The notes beneath the pieces are model-generated. The model saw nothing but the letters and a program-made list of their open reading frames with translations. It was not told where the DNA came from and did not search any database. From Echinococcus granulosus (taxonomy: Eukaryota > Platyhelminthes > Cestoda > Cyclophyllidea > Taeniidae), in assembly GCF_000524195.1 (NCBI RefSeq), contig NW_020170393.1:659282-723281 (forward strand): DNA of 64,000 bases. The letters are read 5' to 3'. Made by a program: the position numbers and the translations under genes. Positions 61,301-64,000 of the stretch are shown one piece after another. How positions within the stretch are numbered: position 1 is the first letter of the stretch; each line of letters starts with the position of its first letter.

Positions 61301-64000
61301 TAGACTCGAACGTAAACGGGTGGCGATTGTCTTGGAATCAATGATTCATCTCCTTGCCGCCGGTCAAATATCAACAGTAGGCAGCCGGTCAGACATATCC
61401 TCCGTAACGAGTGGCACTTCATCATTCATCTCTCCCACCTCCTCCTCCTCCTCCCCTTCAAAATATGTCCCTCGTGTTGTCTTATCAAAAGTAGTCACTC
61501 CAAATGTAAGTGTTTAGTAGTACCTGGTTCTACGACCCAGAGACATTTTTTGCCACAAATGCTAACTCGTAATTAGAGACGCGTCTAAAATACCAGGATA
61601 TTGGTCAGTTTCTTCACTTAATGAGTAGATTAACTCTATGATTTTGAAAGTAAGCTTGGTTCACTCTGTCTAGGATTGTTTGGGCAGAAAGCCAGCGGAT
61701 ATACTGATTTTGCTTGCATGCCTTTCGACTTGAAAGACTCCCGTCGGGAGTTCTGTCCGTAGAAAGCGTGTCTTGACCGAGGTGGGCCGGATAGCAGAGC
61801 GGGCAGTTCCCGCAAAACGCTTGATGCGGAGAAAGACAGCACCACAGCAGAAGAGGAGAAGTCCTTCTGTCTCGACGCCTTCTCTTGCCTCGCGTAGCTT
61901 AGAGTCGGCCAAACAGCGGCGGACTAGGTCAGGAGCAAAAGTCTCCGCTCAGCGGCAGGAGTTTAAACGGAAACATAGTGGATTCAGTCGTAGGGAGAGC
62001 CAGGTTTGGTCGAGCCTTTTTTACATTTCACCTTTGCTATTAGCCTACTTGGTGATTGTGTACGGGTTAGGAGTAGGTTTAACCCTTCACTCTGAGTATA
62101 GGTAATGGTTAAACAAAAACGCTGATTCTATTCCTTAATCGTTAATTCACTCACTGGAGTGTAATTATGCCACCTATTTTTAATGTCTTCACGTGTTTTT
62201 TTTTAAATTGAACTCGTGGCAAATTTGGCTGTGATAACGTTGAATTTGAGGTATTAGAAACGAGGTGGAAACGTCCTTCGAGCTGCTGACCGTGAAGGGT
62301 CAGTTTTTAAATATGCCAAAAATATCCATGATTAATCCCAGCTAGAAAGTCGAAGAGGATTGATTGTTAACAAAGGATAAAACTGCCTAAAGCAAGAGCT
62401 CAAGGATCAACTTAGTTGTTTACTGATACATTGCAACTTCACACCGATTGTCCAAATTTTGAGAGAGATAATGGCATCATACTGCATACATGCTGTTACA
62501 GCAGTCTATTCCCAGCTCATTTTGAATCCTATTGGCAATCTTAAGTACTGGCAGATGTATGTATAATTGAAAGATGTTGTCTTTTACCTAGTTGTATCAA
62601 ATTTGTGTCGAGTTTTATTTGAAACTGCGTCGTGATCTCCAGGTTAAAGCAGTTATTCCCTTGTACGCTTTAAAACTATCAAAGTTTATCTTTTAAATCC
62701 TTAGTATTTCTCGTGTTTTCGTAGTTATTTATGCTATGGCTATTTTTTGGTGTTGATTTTAAGCAAACAAATTATCCCAAAAACTTTCACAAACACATTT
62801 ACCTCGGAAACGGCAGCAGTACTCTTGGCTTCGGCACTACTCTTACGAACTTCTAGGTCTGAAAAGGTAATGCCATGCTCCGGGTACTGTCCTGACTAAA
62901 CCAAGCTTTACATTAAAGCAGCTATTCACCCTTTTCTTTTTGATCGTATTTCACTGTTTAGATATGGGTTGTCGGTCGTCGAGCAGTCGCTCGGGCTTCA
63001 CGCGCCTCAATGCGTTTCAGCAGCACCTCACGTAGCTCTTCTCGTTCCAGAAGAGCTCCTCGGACGAGGCCCTCTGGAAAGCGACGAAAATTTTCCTCTC
63101 CTCTGGACAACACAATCACTCCATCACTACCGACACTCACCGTAGAGACATCGATTGAGCAGCAGGAAACGCCACCTCCGGTCGTTCCTGTATTACCTCC
63201 ACTCTTGAGTGAATCCGCTATATCGCTTAAAGGTTGGGTTATTAATTGAAACGAAGATAATGTTCGCACAGCCTCTCTATTGCATCAACCCAAGCAGCTC
63301 CACTAGTTTTTTTCATACTCCTTTCAGACCAGTCCATGCGCACCGCGGAGTCGGAGGAGCTCAGACGAATGTGCCAGCGACATCGCATTCCCCTGCCTCA
63401 CCCCGACCTCTTTTCTCAGTGGTGTGTTGTCCGCACAAAAGGCGTTAACTCAACTGATTTAAAGGGCATTCGAATCGCCTCCAGTAGCCCTCATGCCAGG
63501 AAGCAGTGTAGGTCCTTTGCCTTCATATCTTTATTTCATGTGGATACTCCATCTTTACAATTAACTGTTGATGCTAATAAACGCCCATCTTAAACAGTTT
63601 AGACTAAGCACTTAAAGTTTGTCCAAATAACATCTACATCTGGGGGTAATCTTTCGTTAAAGAATGGATGTTTCGTTATGACTGCCATTACTTTTATCAA
63701 ATCTCTATTGCAGTTTCGGTTTGTGAAAATGCCAGCTTTCTGCGATTGCTGATCACGGCTGGCGGTGGCCAAAATATGGAACTGCTCGACGCCGACTGCG
63801 TTTCCCCCACCGGTCGGCTGGTGACGCCGGAGGAAGAGGCCGTTGTGTCCAAGGCAAAGCGCCCGCACATTGTTCTGATCGCGTCCTCAGCTAAGCGCAC
63901 CGTCAAGTTCCTGCAAGGGTTGGCCACTCTGGGTCGTGTGCCTCTGGTGCACCCCGTCTGGCTCCTTGATGCTTGCTTTCTTGCCGGTGGCAGGGAGCCA
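58353..64000 (+). CDS. TP53BP1: TP53BP1-like DNA-damage response protein (3' end outside window)
   Basis: Chromatin reader of the double-strand-break response; the Tudor pair binds H4K20me2. Exons: 58353-58520, 58566-58608, 58638-58679, 58711-58781, 58930-59098, 59223-59587, 59689-59916, 59994-60039, 60078-60116, 60281-60338, 60487-60617, 60732-60810, 60893-61010, 61084-61205, 61304-61505, 61737-62003, 62962-63232, 63328-63507, 63714-64000; phases agree over 962 codons. First Tudor: VLVYAKWYSNKFFYAGQIAE and RILFDDSSQKNVTGKNI; second: EYEVGYLVSGHVIG, then RKRVAIVLESM. A basic linker RRKRVLTEVGR follows. The first BRCT repeat begins near WCVVRTKGV and shows RPHIVLIASSAKRTVKFLQG and PLVHPVWLLDACFL. 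The N-terminal part is far shorter than the 1972-residue human protein would imply. The end of exon 60893-61010 and the exact gap around 62004-62961 are uncertain. Confidence 0.85.
62004..62961 (+). other. Intron of the TP53BP1-like gene, 1 kb
   Basis: Between RRESQ and IWVVGRR. Junction phase is consistent (phase 0). A small unrecognised exon inside cannot be excluded. Confidence 0.5.

Noticed and set aside
1..64000. CRISPR arrays, operons with ribosome-binding sites, phage or insertion sequences
   Set aside because: The window is eukaryotic with spliced genes; no regularly spaced repeats or bacterial gene signals were seen.

Overview
The window is nuclear DNA of a multicellular eukaryote, most likely a parasitic flatworm and probably a cestode. 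The genes are split by many small GT-AG introns, some only 29-32 nt long. Short non-autonomous LTR elements are scattered through introns and intergenic DNA, and two genes have a first recognisable exon with no AUG of its own, as expected if a flatworm spliced leader supplies it. The species call is inference. Gene calls rest on recognised protein families; the exon models were built by hand from splice consensus, and reading phase was checked across every junction.

Layout. 1-6793 (-): kinesin-3 family motor, KIF28/KLP-6-like, with the 3' end outside the window. 8598-12339 (-): ECSIT. 12529-13237 (-): CISD3, directly upstream of ECSIT on the same strand. 14722-16843 (-): CDK9. 16844-26649: gene-poor DNA with LTR elements and one unassigned ORF. 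26650-35164 (-): PAXBP1/GCFC. 36598-38526 (+): SF3A1, in one exon. 39447-43235 (-): USP39. 43236-58352: a 15-kb gene-poor block rich in LTR elements, holding only a single-exon achaete-scute-type bHLH gene at 49968-50657. 58353 to the right edge (+): a TP53BP1-like gene with tandem Tudor domain and the start of the BRCT region, cut by the window end.

Shared functions. PAXBP1, SF3A1 and USP39 are neighbours and all belong to pre-mRNA splicing. CISD3 and ECSIT are both mitochondrial, closely spaced and co-oriented, and could be one polycistronic unit resolved by trans-splicing. CDK9 acts in transcription elongation and TP53BP1 in the double-strand-break response.

Most notable points: the possible spliced-leader AUG starts of ECSIT and the kinesin; an SF3A1 without its C-terminal ubiquitin-like domain; a histidine-rich tail on CDK9; a Tudor cage with one aromatic residue replaced; and at least 13 copies, intact or broken, of a TRIM-like LTR family.
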